Assembly: GCA_004335735.1 (NCBI GenBank)
Contig: QAXK01000713.1
Location: forward strand, 1 to 64,000
Source: Chlorella sp. KRBP
Lineage: Eukaryota; Chlorophyta; Trebouxiophyceae; Chlorellales; Chlorellaceae
Direction: 5' to 3'
Length of the DNA stretch: 64,000 nucleotides
Shown in pieces: positions 16,352 to 24,526 of the stretch. The notes beneath the pieces are model-generated. The model was given only the letters and a program-made list of their open reading frames with translations. It was not told the DNA's origin and searched no databases. A program made the translations under genes and the position numbers. Each line of letters starts with the position of its first letter. The first letter of the stretch is position 1.

Positions 16352-18225
16352 GACCACGCGAGCACCCCCACGAGGCCGAGGACGACGACGGCGCCGAGCA
16401 CGAGCCCGAGCCCGGCGCTGGGCCGTTCGCGTCGGTGCGCGCGCACCCCGGCCCAGCCGGCGACCCGCGTCGCCACGCCGGCGCCGCGGACGTAGGCGTC
16501 GACCACCTCGGTGTCGACGAAGGCGACGACCCGGGCCAGTCGGAGGACGGGGCGGGCCACGAGCCGCCGGTAGAGCGCGTCGACCCCGAGGCCGCGGCCG
16601 GCGAGGGGCATGAAGCGGCGCGCGAGCACCTCGGCGGGGTCGCGGTCGAAGCCGCCGCGCAGCGCCGCGGCGACCCCGACCCCGACGACGAGGACGGTCA
16701 GCAGCAGCCAGAGCAGCGAGACCCGGTGCACGGCGAAGGACCCGGTGAGGACGACGAGGCCGCCGAAGACGGTGAGCACGACGAGCACCCAGAGGACCCC
16801 GGGGACGGCCGGAGGGACGGCTCCGGCGTCGGGGCGGGTCCGGAGGTGCGCGGTGAGCACGAGGTAGCCGCGGGTCGAGTAGGCGGCGGTGACGGCGGCC
16901 GTGACCACGAGGAACACCAGCACGAGGACACCCGGACCGTCGGCGGCGACGGCGCCGTCCCAGGCCGAGGAGAGGACGTGCTCCTTGGAGACACCCCCGA
17001 CGACGAGCGGGACGCCGGCGAGCGACAGGAACCCGACGAGGAACGCGGCCCGCAGGACCGGCGTCGCGGCCCCGCTCCCCCGCAGCGCGGTGGCCGCCGT
17101 GCCTCCGGCCGCGACCGCGGCCCAGCCGATGGCGAGGAAGAGCAGCGACTTGAAGATCGCGTGCGACCACAGGTGCAGCAGACCGGCATCCGGCCCGGTA
17201 CCTGGGCCGGCGACCGCGATGGCCGACAGCATGATCGAGACCTGGCTGACGGTCGACCACGCCAGCATCCGCTTGAGGTCGCTCTGCGCGAAGGCGAGCA
17301 GCGCCGCGAGGAGCATCGTCACCGAGACCGCGAGGCCGAGGAACCAGCGGGCGCTCGGGCTGTCCTCGAGCAGCGGGTGCAGCCCGGCGAGCACGACCGT
17401 GCCGGCAGCCACCATCGTCGCGGCGTGGATCAGGGCGCTGGCCGGGGTCGGACCCTCCATGGCGTCGGCGAGCCAGTCCTGGAACGGGACCTGCGCCGAC
17501 TTGCCGAGGACGCCGATGACGACGAGGACGAGGAGGACGGCCCGCAGCCGGGCGTCGGGCGCCGAGCAGGCGGTCAGCGCCGCACCGAGGGTCGAGCCGC
17601 CCTCGACCGCGGTGTCGATGCACTGCGTCGGGCGGTCCCAGGCTGCCAGGACCGTGCCGAGGTCGGTGGACCCGGCGCCCGCGGCGAGGCCGACGAGCCC
17701 GAGGACGAAGCCGATGTCCGCGACGCGGGTGACGAGGAAGGCCTTGAGCGCGGCCCGTCGGGCGCTCGGACGGCGCGACCAGTGCCCGATGAGGAGGTAG
17801 GAGCACCACCCCATGAGCTCCCAGCCGACGATCGTCAGGACGAGGTCGGAGGACACGACGACGAGCAGCATCGCGGCCGTGAAGAGCGAGACGGTGGCGG
17901 CGAACTGGCCGTAGCGGTCGTCGGTCTGCAGGTACCAGGTCGAGTAGACCTGCACCGCGGTGGCGACGAGGGCGACGACGGTGGCGATGGCCAGCCGTGC
18001 GGGGTCGGTGACGACGGAGAGCGGCACGTCGAGCTCGCCCACCGGGACATCGAACCCGAGGCCGACCACGCTGCCCGTCTGGCCGATCCACGCCACGAGG
18101 GCGAGGAGGAGGGTGGCGCCTCCGGCCGCGACGGCCACGGCCCGGGCCAGGCGGTCGTCGCGTCGGACGGCCACCCCGAGGACCGAGGCCACGGCCGGGA
18201 CGAGGACGAGCAGCCACGGGCTCAC
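16348..18225 (-). CDS. nuoL: Complex I subunit L, second copy
   Basis: This is the 625-residue largest antiporter-like subunit. It contains GWELMGWCSYLLIG with the conserved helix-5 glutamate and GKSAQVPFQDWLADAMEG followed by TPASALIHAATMV, the lysine and histidine-bearing core. A long C-terminal region corresponds to the lateral helix. GTG 18225 overlaps the nuoK2 stop as GTGA. The ends of the nuo2 genes were set from these overlaps, because the same frames stay open far upstream. Confidence 0.9.
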   Translation of the reverse strand: MSPWLLVLVPAVASVLGVAVRRDDRLARAVAVAAGGATLLLALVAWIGQTGSVVGLGFDVPVGELDVPLSVVTDPARLAIATVVALVATAVQVYSTWYLQTDDRYGQFAATVSLFTAAMLLVVVSSDLVLTIVGWELMGWCSYLLIGHWSRRPSARRAALKAFLVTRVADIGFVLGLVGLAAGAGSTDLGTVLAAWDRPTQCIDTAVEGGSTLGAALTACSAPDARLRAVLLVLVVIGVLGKSAQVPFQDWLADAMEGPTPASALIHAATMVAAGTVVLAGLHPLLEDSPSARWFLGLAVSVTMLLAALLAFAQSDLKRMLAWSTVSQVSIMLSAIAVAGPGTGPDAGLLHLWSHAIFKSLLFLAIGWAAVAAGGTAATALRGSGAATPVLRAAFLVGFLSLAGVPLVVGGVSKEHVLSSAWDGAVAADGPGVLVLVFLVVTAAVTAAYSTRGYLVLTAHLRTRPDAGAVPPAVPGVLWVLVVLTVFGGLVVLTGSFAVHRVSLLWLLLTVLVVGVGVAAALRGGFDRDPAEVLARRFMPLAGRGLGVDALYRRLVARPVLRLARVVAFVDTEVVDAYVRGAGVATRVAGWAGVRAHRRERPSAGLGLVLGAVVVLGLVGVLAWS

Positions 18226-18536
18226 GACGCGTCCTCGGGGGTGCTCGGCGCGTCGAGGTCGATGCTCCCGCGCAGCCGGAAGACCGCGAGGACGACGGCC
18301 AGCGCGACGACGACCTCGGCCGCGGCGATGGTGATGACGAAGAGCGGCAGGACGCTGCCGGCCGCCCAGCGGTCGGCACCGGCGGCCTGCGTGGTGACGA
18401 GCAGGACCAGCCCGCCGCTGAGCACGAGCTCGACGCCCACGAGGACGAGGACGGCGTTGCGGCGCACCGCGATGCCCGCAACGCCGAGCCCGACGAGGGC
18501 GGCGGCGAGGAGGTACGGCCCGACCAGGTGGATCAC
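18222..18536 (-). CDS. nuoK: Complex I subunit K, second copy
   Basis: This 104-residue protein with three transmembrane helices has the conserved membrane glutamates in VLVGVELVLSGG (helix 2) and AAAEVVVALAVV (helix 3). Both are needed for coupling in characterised NuoK proteins. Its GTG overlaps the nuoJ2 stop codon as GTGA, so translation should be coupled. Confidence 0.9.
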   Translation of the reverse strand: MIHLVGPYLLAAALVGLGVAGIAVRRNAVLVLVGVELVLSGGLVLLVTTQAAGADRWAAGSVLPLFVITIAAAEVVVALAVVLAVFRLRGSIDLDAPSTPEDAS

Positions 18537-19066
18537 GGCCGCGCCCCCGGGGCCGGCGTCCCGTCCGGACCGGTGCGCTCGCCGCGCGCGACCGCGAGCC
18601 CGCCGACGAGCGCCGCGAGCAGGAGGAGGGAGAGCAGCTCGAAGGGCCACACCCAGGTCCCGAAGAGCTGCCCGGCGACCTGCTCGGAGGTGACGGCCGA
18701 ACGCTCGACCGTGCCGTCCGCGAGCGGGACGAGCACCGACGCGAGGAGGCCCGCGGTGGCCAGCCCGAGCAGCGCGGCACCCGCAGCCCGCCACGGCCCG
18801 ACGGCGTGCGCCCGGTCGGGGCCGATGGGGGCGCGGGTGAGCATCAGCGCGAAGAGGACGAGCACGACGACGGCGCCCACGTAGACGAGGACGAGGACGA
18901 GGGCGACGAGCTCGGCCCCCAGCACGAGCAGCGAGCCGGCCACGCCGAGCAGCGCGACGACGAGCCAGAGCGCGGCGTGCACGACGTGCCGGGTGGTGAC
19001 GGCGAACAGCCCACCGAGGACGGCGAGCACGGCGCAGGCCGCGAACGCGGTGTCGAGGGCGGTCAC
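18533..19066 (-). CDS. nuoJ: Complex I subunit J, second copy
   Basis: The 177-residue subunit has five hydrophobic helices. Helix 3 has the VYVGAVVVLVLFALML pattern typical of NuoJ, including the Tyr-Val-Gly-Ala that forms the pi-bulge region. It is shorter than the canonical copy at the right edge, which carries an extra hydrophilic tail. GTG start overlaps the nuoI2 stop as GTGA. Confidence 0.88.
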   Translation of the reverse strand: MTALDTAFAACAVLAVLGGLFAVTTRHVVHAALWLVVALLGVAGSLLVLGAELVALVLVLVYVGAVVVLVLFALMLTRAPIGPDRAHAVGPWRAAGAALLGLATAGLLASVLVPLADGTVERSAVTSEQVAGQLFGTWVWPFELLSLLLLAALVGGLAVARGERTGPDGTPAPGARP

Positions 19067-19743
19067 GGGGCCGCCTCGGGCGGCTGGGGCGGCGGGGTCT
19101 CGCGGACGACCTTCGGCCGGACCGTGCGCGGCGGGCGGGAGGCGCCGGCGCCGCCGACGAGGCCGGCGCCACGGGCCGGCCGGTTCACCGCGGCGACCTC
19201 GGCGGGCTCGGCAGCCAGCTCGTCGAGCGCGGGCGGCGGCGGCACGGTGGCCATCCACTCCCCCAGCCGGTCCTTCTCGTGGAGCAGGTCGAGGATGGAG
19301 ACCTCGGCGTACTCGAACTGCGGGCTCCAGAAGAGGGCGTCGAACGGGCACACCTCGATGCAGATCCCGCAGTACATGCAGAGGCTGAAGTCGATGGCGA
19401 AGCGGTCCAGGACGTTGCGCTGGCGGTCGCGGCCACCTTCGGTGGTCGCCGGGATCGTCTCCTTGTGCGAGTCGATGTAGATGCACCAGTCGGGGCACTC
19501 GCGGGCGCAGAGCATGCACGAGGTGCAGTTCTCCTCGAGCAGCGCGATGACCCCGCGGCTGCGCGGCGGCAGGCTCGGCGCGACGTCCGGGTACTCGTGG
19601 GTGTGGCTGGGCCGCAGGGCGGTTCGCGCGGTGGTGGCCAGCCCCTTGAGGACGCCCGGCAGCCCGCCGCCGCGTCCGCGCTCGTCCCTCGGCCCGACGC
19701 CGTGCTCCGTACCCTGCTCGCCGGACTGCTCGTCGCTCACCAT
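19063..19743 (-). CDS. nuoI: Complex I 2x[4Fe-4S] subunit I, second copy
   Basis: This 226-residue ferredoxin-like subunit carries clusters N6a and N6b. The ligands are C73-C76-C79 with C83, and C122-C125-C128 with C132, all present. These clusters pass electrons to NuoB, so the subunit is competent even though NuoE, F and G are missing nearby. It has an extended, charged N-terminus (about 45 residues) and a Pro/Ala-rich tail of about 65 residues beyond the usual core. ATG 19743 overlaps the nuoH2 stop; the GTG three nucleotides later is equally possible. Confidence 0.9.
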   Translation of the reverse strand: MVSDEQSGEQGTEHGVGPRDERGRGGGLPGVLKGLATTARTALRPSHTHEYPDVAPSLPPRSRGVIALLEENCTSCMLCARECPDWCIYIDSHKETIPATTEGGRDRQRNVLDRFAIDFSLCMYCGICIEVCPFDALFWSPQFEYAEVSILDLLHEKDRLGEWMATVPPPPALDELAAEPAEVAAVNRPARGAGLVGGAGASRPPRTVRPKVVRETPPPQPPEAAP

Positions 19744-20693
19744 CCCAGCACCACCCCGACACCCGTGAGGAGCAGCTGGCCCAGCGCCAGCGGCACGAGC
19801 CACAGCCACGCGATGCGCTGCAGCTGGTCCTCGCGCAGCCGTGGCCACGCGACCCGGACCCAGATGACGACCAGGGCGACCGCGAACCCCTTGAGCAGGG
19901 TCCACAGCCAGCCGAGGCCGTCGCTGAAGGGCCCGTGCCACCCGCCGAGCCAGAGCGTCGCGAAGAGCAGCGACATGACGACGATGCCCGCGTACTCGGC
20001 GAGGAGGAAGAACGCGAAGCGCAGGCCGGTGTACTCGGTCCAGGCGCCCATGACGAGCTCGGCGTCGGCGACCGGCATGTCGAACGGCGGCCGCTGCAGC
20101 TCGGCGACGGCGGCGACGAGGAAGACGAGCGCGCCGGGCAGCTGCCAGAGCAGCCACCAGGGGCTCCAGGCGTCGACGAGCCCGGCGAGCGAGAGGGTGC
20201 CGCCGGCCAGCGCCACGGACGCGACGGTGAGGACGACGGGGAGCTCGTAGGAGACGAGCTGGGCCGCGGCCCGTAGCCCACCGATGAGGGAGTACTTGTT
20301 GGCGCTGGACCAGCCGGCCATCAGCGTGCCGAGGGCGCCGACCGAGGTGGCGGCGAGGACGAGGAGGACCGAGCCCGGCACGTCGACGGCGGCGACGCCG
20401 GGGTGGACCGGCACGGTCGCGAGCGCCACGAGGTAGGGGACGAGCGCGACGGCCGGCGCCAGCCGGAAGACCCACCGGTCGGCGGCGGCCGGGACGAGGT
20501 CCTCCTTCTGGACGAACTTCACCCCGTCGGCGACGAGCTGGGCCCAGCCGTGGAACCCGCCCGCGTACATCGGTCCGAGCCGGCCCTGCATGTGGGCCAT
20601 CACCTTGTGCTCGGCCTGCCCGACGAGCAGCGGCAGGACGAGGAAGGCGGCGAGGGCGGCGACGGCGCGCAGGACGACCTCGAGGAGGGTCAT
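19737..20693 (-). CDS. nuoH: Complex I subunit H, second copy
   Basis: This 318-residue membrane subunit forms the quinone-chamber entrance. Key segments are AEHKVMAHMQGRLGPMYAGG, QLVADGVKFVQKEDLVP and SYELPVVLTV, and AELQRPPFDMPVADAELV, which matches the conserved PFDxPExExEL loop with modest changes. About eight transmembrane helices are visible. ATG 20693 overlaps the nuoC2 stop as ATGA. In standard operons nuoD, E, F and G lie between nuoC and nuoH; here they are absent. Confidence 0.92.
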   Translation of the reverse strand: MTLLEVVLRAVAALAAFLVLPLLVGQAEHKVMAHMQGRLGPMYAGGFHGWAQLVADGVKFVQKEDLVPAAADRWVFRLAPAVALVPYLVALATVPVHPGVAAVDVPGSVLLVLAATSVGALGTLMAGWSSANKYSLIGGLRAAAQLVSYELPVVLTVASVALAGGTLSLAGLVDAWSPWWLLWQLPGALVFLVAAVAELQRPPFDMPVADAELVMGAWTEYTGLRFAFFLLAEYAGIVVMSLLFATLWLGGWHGPFSDGLGWLWTLLKGFAVALVVIWVRVAWPRLREDQLQRIAWLWLVPLALGQLLLTGVGVVLGW

Positions 20694-21211
20694 CGCGGAC
20701 CCCACTCCGGCGGCGGCACGCCCGGGGCCTGCACGCGGCGGCGGCTGGGCGACTTCGCGGAGTCGTGCCCCTCGCCCGGCTCCTTGCCGCCGGGCCACGG
20801 CTTGGAGGCGCGGGCGGCGAGCTGGAAGGACTTGCGCAGGGGCGTGCCCTCGAAGCCGTCGGGCAGGAGCAGGGGGCGCAGGCCGAGGCCGCTGCCGTCG
20901 TCGAAACCGTCGACGGCGATCCCGAACATCTCGTGGGTCTCGCGTTCGTGCCAGGCGGCGCCGGCGAAGACGGAGGTGAGCGAGGGGATGGCCGCGCCCT
21001 CGGGCAGGCGGGTGGTCAGGAGCAGCCCCCGGAGGGCACCCGGCTCGGAGACGTCGTAGAGGTGGCAGACGACGTCGAAGCCGGGCGCGGCGGCGTCGTC
21101 GGTGCGGTCGACGGCGCTCAGCCAGTCGAGGAAGGCGAAGCCGTCGTCGCGGGCCGCGGCGACGGCATCCCGCCACCCGCCGGGCTCGACCACGCGTGTC
21201 TCGTCCGCCAC
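20690..21211 (-). CDS. nuoC: Complex I subunit C, second copy
   Basis: This 173-residue peripheral-arm subunit is identified by WHERETHEMFGIAVDGFDD, the NuoC signature, and by the downstream LRPLLLPDGFEGTPLRKSFQ, normally part of the NuoC/NuoD interface. The C-terminal 35 residues are hydrophilic with no fused NuoD. It is the first gene of the nuo2 C-H-N unit. A GTG start is assigned because TAGGCT lies 7 nt upstream, suggesting its own leaderless promoter. NuoC has no cofactor; it normally clamps NuoD, which is not found in this window. Confidence 0.88.
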   Translation of the reverse strand: MADETRVVEPGGWRDAVAAARDDGFAFLDWLSAVDRTDDAAAPGFDVVCHLYDVSEPGALRGLLLTTRLPEGAAIPSLTSVFAGAAWHERETHEMFGIAVDGFDDGSGLGLRPLLLPDGFEGTPLRKSFQLAARASKPWPGGKEPGEGHDSAKSPSRRRVQAPGVPPPEWGPR

Positions 21212-21218
21212 GTCGGGC

Positions 21219-21224
21219 AGCCTA
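21219..21224 (-). promoter_or_regulatory. -10 box TAGGCT of the nuoC2 leaderless promoter
   Basis: On the minus strand TAGGCT is followed by 7 nt and the GTG at 21211. This makes the eight-gene C-H-N unit transcriptionally independent of the nuoA-nuoB locus. Confidence 0.55.
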
Positions 21225-21335
21225 GCGAGACAGGGTCCTGCCGTGCTCCCGCGCCACTCGCGGAGCCGGCCGGTGGGGCCGCGGCAGGCATCCCCCGACC
21301 TGCCCGAACCACCGGAACGGCGCGGTGTCCGTGGC

Positions 21336-21341
21336 TACGAT
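21336..21341 (+). promoter_or_regulatory. -10 box TACGAT of a leaderless promoter
   Basis: TACGAT is followed by 6 nt and the GTG at 21348. It is divergent from the nuoC2 promoter in the 136-nt gap 21212-21347, where nothing else was recognised. Confidence 0.5.
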
Positions 21342-21347
21342 GACCGC

Positions 21348-21806
21348 GTGCCAGAGCCCGACGCCCACGAGGTCCTCGAGGACGTCGACGGCGACACCGT
21401 CCCGCGGTCGCGGCTGCGTGCGGCGTGGGGACCGCCGGAGCCGGCAGCGCCCGCGGTGGCCGCGGCGCCTGCAGGGCCCGCGGCGCTCGCGGCGCCGACG
21501 GTGGCCCCGCTGGTCGTCCGCGACGCCCCCGAGCCGGCCCGGACCGCCGAGCGCCGCACCGGACCCGACCTCGAGCACCGCATCGCGCCCTGGGCCGTCC
21601 CCGCGCCGCCGGTCACCGGCTCCGCGCCGGATCCGGCCGCCGCGCCGGCACCGGCCGCGGCGGGCTCGCGGTCCCGCACGCAGCGGCACGCCATGTACGC
21701 CCCGCCCCGGGGTGCGGTCGACCTCGCGCCGGAACGCCCCACCCCGCTCACGGACCCGCCGCGTCGCGGGCTCTGGCCCTGGCGCCGCTCGCGCCGTGCC
21801 GGATGA
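21348..21806 (+). CDS. Pro/Ala-rich low-complexity protein, unknown function
   Basis: The 152-residue product is mostly Ala, Pro and Arg. It has an acidic start (EPDAHEVLEDVDGD), a long disordered Ala/Pro tract, and a basic, Trp-containing end (GLWPWRRSRR). No domain, signal peptide or membrane helix is visible. Belief in the gene rests on the leaderless promoter at 21336, absence of another gene on either strand, and tight linkage (20 nt) to the HIT gene. I do not recognise it. Confidence 0.5.
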   Translation: MPEPDAHEVLEDVDGDTVPRSRLRAAWGPPEPAAPAVAAAPAGPAALAAPTVAPLVVRDAPEPARTAERRTGPDLEHRIAPWAVPAPPVTGSAPDPAAAPAPAAAGSRSRTQRHAMYAPPRGAVDLAPERPTPLTDPPRRGLWPWRRSRRAG

Positions 21807-21825
21807 CCGGCAGGACGGACCGCGG

Positions 21826-22179
21826 ATGACCGTCGGCGACGGCTACACGGGCGATGACTTCTACTGCGACGTGGCCGTCCCGCACGCCGCCGAGCTCGAC
21901 GTCGTGCACGAGGACGCCGACGTGCTGGCCTTCCACCACACGAAGCCGTTCTGGCAGACGCACCTCGTCGTCGTCCCCAAGCGGCACATCCCGTCCCTGA
22001 CCGTCACCTCCCCGGAGGACGAGCCGGCGCTGCTCGCGCTCTTCGCGGTCGTCCAGGAGGTGGCCCGGGACGTCGAGCGCCGCGAGGGTGCGGCCGCCGT
22101 GCTCACCAACCTCGGCAGCTACCAGGACTCCAGGCACCTGCACGTCCACGTGCACTCGGGCCCGCAGACCCGCCCCTGA
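21826..22179 (+). CDS. HIT family nucleotide hydrolase/transferase
   Basis: The 117-residue protein is a compact HIT-domain enzyme. It has the family N-terminus DDFYCDVAV, the middle LVVVPKRHIPSLTV, and the active-site histidine triad HLHVHVHSG near the C-terminus. HIT proteins cleave or transfer nucleoside phosphates such as adenosine 5'-phosphoramidate or dinucleoside polyphosphates; the exact substrate is open. An in-frame GTG at 21796 would add 10 residues and overlap the preceding gene, but AGGA before ATG 21826 supports the shorter form. It ends 1 nt from the stop of the convergent transglutaminase-like gene. Confidence 0.88.
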   Translation: MTVGDGYTGDDFYCDVAVPHAAELDVVHEDADVLAFHHTKPFWQTHLVVVPKRHIPSLTVTSPEDEPALLALFAVVQEVARDVERREGAAAVLTNLGSYQDSRHLHVHVHSGPQTRP

Positions 22180-22180
22180 G

Positions 22181-24526
22181 TCAGGTGCCGGCGGCCGGCT
22201 CGGCGATCCGGCCGGCGTGGATGCCGGACGGCGTGCGCATGACGTCCTTGCGCCGCGACGGCAGGAGCGAGGTGAGCGACACCGCGCGACGCCACCGCTC
22301 GCGCCGGGTCCGGCCCTCGGAGAGCTCGTGGCGGACCTGCCGCGCCAGGGCCCAGGCCCGCTCGGCCGTGGCGTCGGTGGCGCCGGCCGGACCGAACGTC
22401 GCGCCGTCGACCGCTCGCGCCGTGTCGAGCAGCGCCGCACCGCCGACCACCCGCGCCACCTCCCGCCGGGTGTCCCGGCGCGACACCGGGTAGCCGGCGT
22501 CGCGGACGGTGTCGAGGACGTCGGCCCACGCCGCCGCCGACCGCGCGGCCGGCGACCCCCGGCGCGAGCGCACGAGCCGCCGCGACGCCTTGACGAGGAC
22601 GAGCAGGCCGGTCCACAGGGGCACCCCGAGCACCGGGACCGCGGCCACCGCCAGCGTGACCGTGACCCACAGCGGCAAGGGGGTGCTGACGTCGGGGGCC
22701 GTCGTCCGGCTGCGGCCGCTCGCCGACTCGTCGAGGGTGAAGCCGTCCTCGCTGCTCGGCGGGCGCTGCGCGGTCGGCGGGGGAACCGCGGCCGCGCGCG
22801 TGCTGTCGCGCTCGAGGACGGCCCGCGGCTTGGGCGCCTTGTCGCGCGGCGGCACGAAGTCGTCCGGCGGGATGAGCTGCCAGCGCTGGCCGTCGTGGAC
22901 CTCGACGTAGGCCCGGACGTCCTGCCCGCGCACCACGCCGTCCTGGCCCGGCACCGCACCCAGCACGATCCGCGCGGGCATCCCGAGGTAGGCGGCCGAG
23001 AGCGCCAGGGTGGCGGCGAACTGCTCGTCGTTGCCCGCCGGCTCGGTCTCGGCCACGAACGCGGTCAGCCGGCCCGAGGAGTGCCCCGGGAGGATCGTCT
23101 CCTCCCCCGTCCCGCCGTCGCTGTACGCGCCGGTGGTGCGCAGGCGGGTCGCGACCGCACGCAGCTGGGCCAGCGGGTCACCTCCGCTCGCCGCGGCGCT
23201 GGCCGCGACGAGCCGGGCGACCGGCTGGGCGAGCGTGGGGTCGACCGGCGGCGTGGCCGGGACACCCGTCTGCGGGGCCCCGAGCCGCTCGTCGAGGACG
23301 TAGGTCTCGCCGGCGGCCAGCCCCTCCGGGAGCACCGCCGCGCCGGTGTCGAGGTTGTAGCGCAGCTCGTCGGCGCGGTCCTGGGCGCGCGCGCCGTCGA
23401 AGGCGATGCGGGTCTCGCTGCCCACCGTGGGGACCCAGATGCGCAGCTCGCGACGCTGGGCCCAGGCCGGGCCGACGGTCACGGTCGCCGTGGCGTCGCG
23501 GCCCTGCTCGGCGCGCGGGATGCGCGCGCCGACCCGCAGGAAGCTGCCCGAGCCGGCGGCGGAGGTCGAGGTCGCGTTGCCGGCGGCCCACACGGTGCCG
23601 GAGTAGGTGTCGACGGTCGCCAGCCGCACGAGCGTGCCCTCCGGCAGGCCCCGGACGCGCAGCAGCTCCTTCTCGGCCAGGCTGTTCGCGACCGGGCGGA
23701 AGGCCCGGAACGCCGCGAGGGGACTGGGGCGGTCGGTGGCCGAGAACGGAGGCTCGACGTGCTCGCGCAGCACCTGGCGCTGCGACGCCCCCGTCCACGG
23801 CACGGCGCCGAGCACGACGACCCCGACGACGAGCAGCAGCAGGGCGGCCGTGGCGATGCGTTCGAGGTTGCGGGCCGTGTGCACGACCACCGAGCGGCGT
23901 CCGCGGTCGGTGCCCCAGGCCAGCGCCCCGACGAACAGCACCGCGCCGCGCGCGACGACGCCGCCCGGTTCGACGACGCCCAGCCCGACCGCTGCGACAC
24001 CCACGAGCGTGGGGACGAGCACCGGCAGGTACGGGGCCCGGGTCCTGCGGGCGACGAGCATCGCGAGGCACCCGCCGACGAGCGCGAGCATGAGCGGCAG
24101 GAGGGCCAGCGGTCCGGCGCCGTCGACCGGCGGCAGCGTGGTGAGGAGCCGGCGCCAGCCGTCGGTCGCGGTGTCCGACAGGGCCGCCCATCCGCCGAGG
24201 CTCGGCACCGGCCCGGCCGACGTGCCACGGAGGGTCAGGGGCGGGGCGAGGAGGGCCAGGAGGACGACGAGCGCGGGCGCCGCCGACCACCAGGGGAGCC
24301 GGAAGCGGCCCATGCCGATCGCGAGGGCGACGCCGACCAGCAGGCCCACGGCGCTCGTGAGCACCCACCAGGCGCCCTCGAAGGTGCCGTCGAACGCGCT
24401 GAGCGCGGTGGCCGTGAGCAGCACGACGAAGAGCGCGTCGACGGCGATGTCGCGCCGCGGCTGGGCCAGGGCGCGGGCCCGTCGGGTCAGCGGAGCGCTC
24501 TGCTGCACGGTCGTTCGCGGGCTCAC
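22181..24526 (-). CDS. Transglutaminase-like (TgpA-type) membrane protein with lost catalytic triad
   Basis: The 781-residue protein has about six N-terminal transmembrane helices (to about residue 215), an extracellular segment, a transglutaminase-like domain (about 470-560), one more helix near 640-660 and a cytoplasmic tail. This is the TgpA layout normally found with DUF58 and MoxR. In the domain the nucleophile Cys of the GxCEQF motif is D500 (GNDEQF), the His of the HAWVEV motif is R538 (VRAYVEV), and the Asp before Pro is P553. All three catalytic residues are therefore gone while the surrounding fold motifs persist. It should be a non-enzymatic binding or scaffold protein. GTG overlaps the DUF58 stop as GTGA. 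Confidence 0.85.
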   Translation of the reverse strand: MSPRTTVQQSAPLTRRARALAQPRRDIAVDALFVVLLTATALSAFDGTFEGAWWVLTSAVGLLVGVALAIGMGRFRLPWWSAAPALVVLLALLAPPLTLRGTSAGPVPSLGGWAALSDTATDGWRRLLTTLPPVDGAGPLALLPLMLALVGGCLAMLVARRTRAPYLPVLVPTLVGVAAVGLGVVEPGGVVARGAVLFVGALAWGTDRGRRSVVVHTARNLERIATAALLLLVVGVVVLGAVPWTGASQRQVLREHVEPPFSATDRPSPLAAFRAFRPVANSLAEKELLRVRGLPEGTLVRLATVDTYSGTVWAAGNATSTSAAGSGSFLRVGARIPRAEQGRDATATVTVGPAWAQRRELRIWVPTVGSETRIAFDGARAQDRADELRYNLDTGAAVLPEGLAAGETYVLDERLGAPQTGVPATPPVDPTLAQPVARLVAASAAASGGDPLAQLRAVATRLRTTGAYSDGGTGEETILPGHSSGRLTAFVAETEPAGNDEQFAATLALSAAYLGMPARIVLGAVPGQDGVVRGQDVRAYVEVHDGQRWQLIPPDDFVPPRDKAPKPRAVLERDSTRAAAVPPPTAQRPPSSEDGFTLDESASGRSRTTAPDVSTPLPLWVTVTLAVAAVPVLGVPLWTGLLVLVKASRRLVRSRRGSPAARSAAAWADVLDTVRDAGYPVSRRDTRREVARVVGGAALLDTARAVDGATFGPAGATDATAERAWALARQVRHELSEGRTRRERWRRAVSLTSLLPSRRKDVMRTPSGIHAGRIAEPAAGT

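Noticed and set aside
14876..18481. Apparent giant fusion upstream of nuoM2 (and similar extensions of nuoN2, nuoL2, nuoJ2, nuoI2 and the transglutaminase-like gene)
   Set aside because: The frames stay open upstream because of GC bias, but the upstream part is Arg/Pro-rich nonsense. True starts are the GTG or ATG codons overlapping the previous stop.
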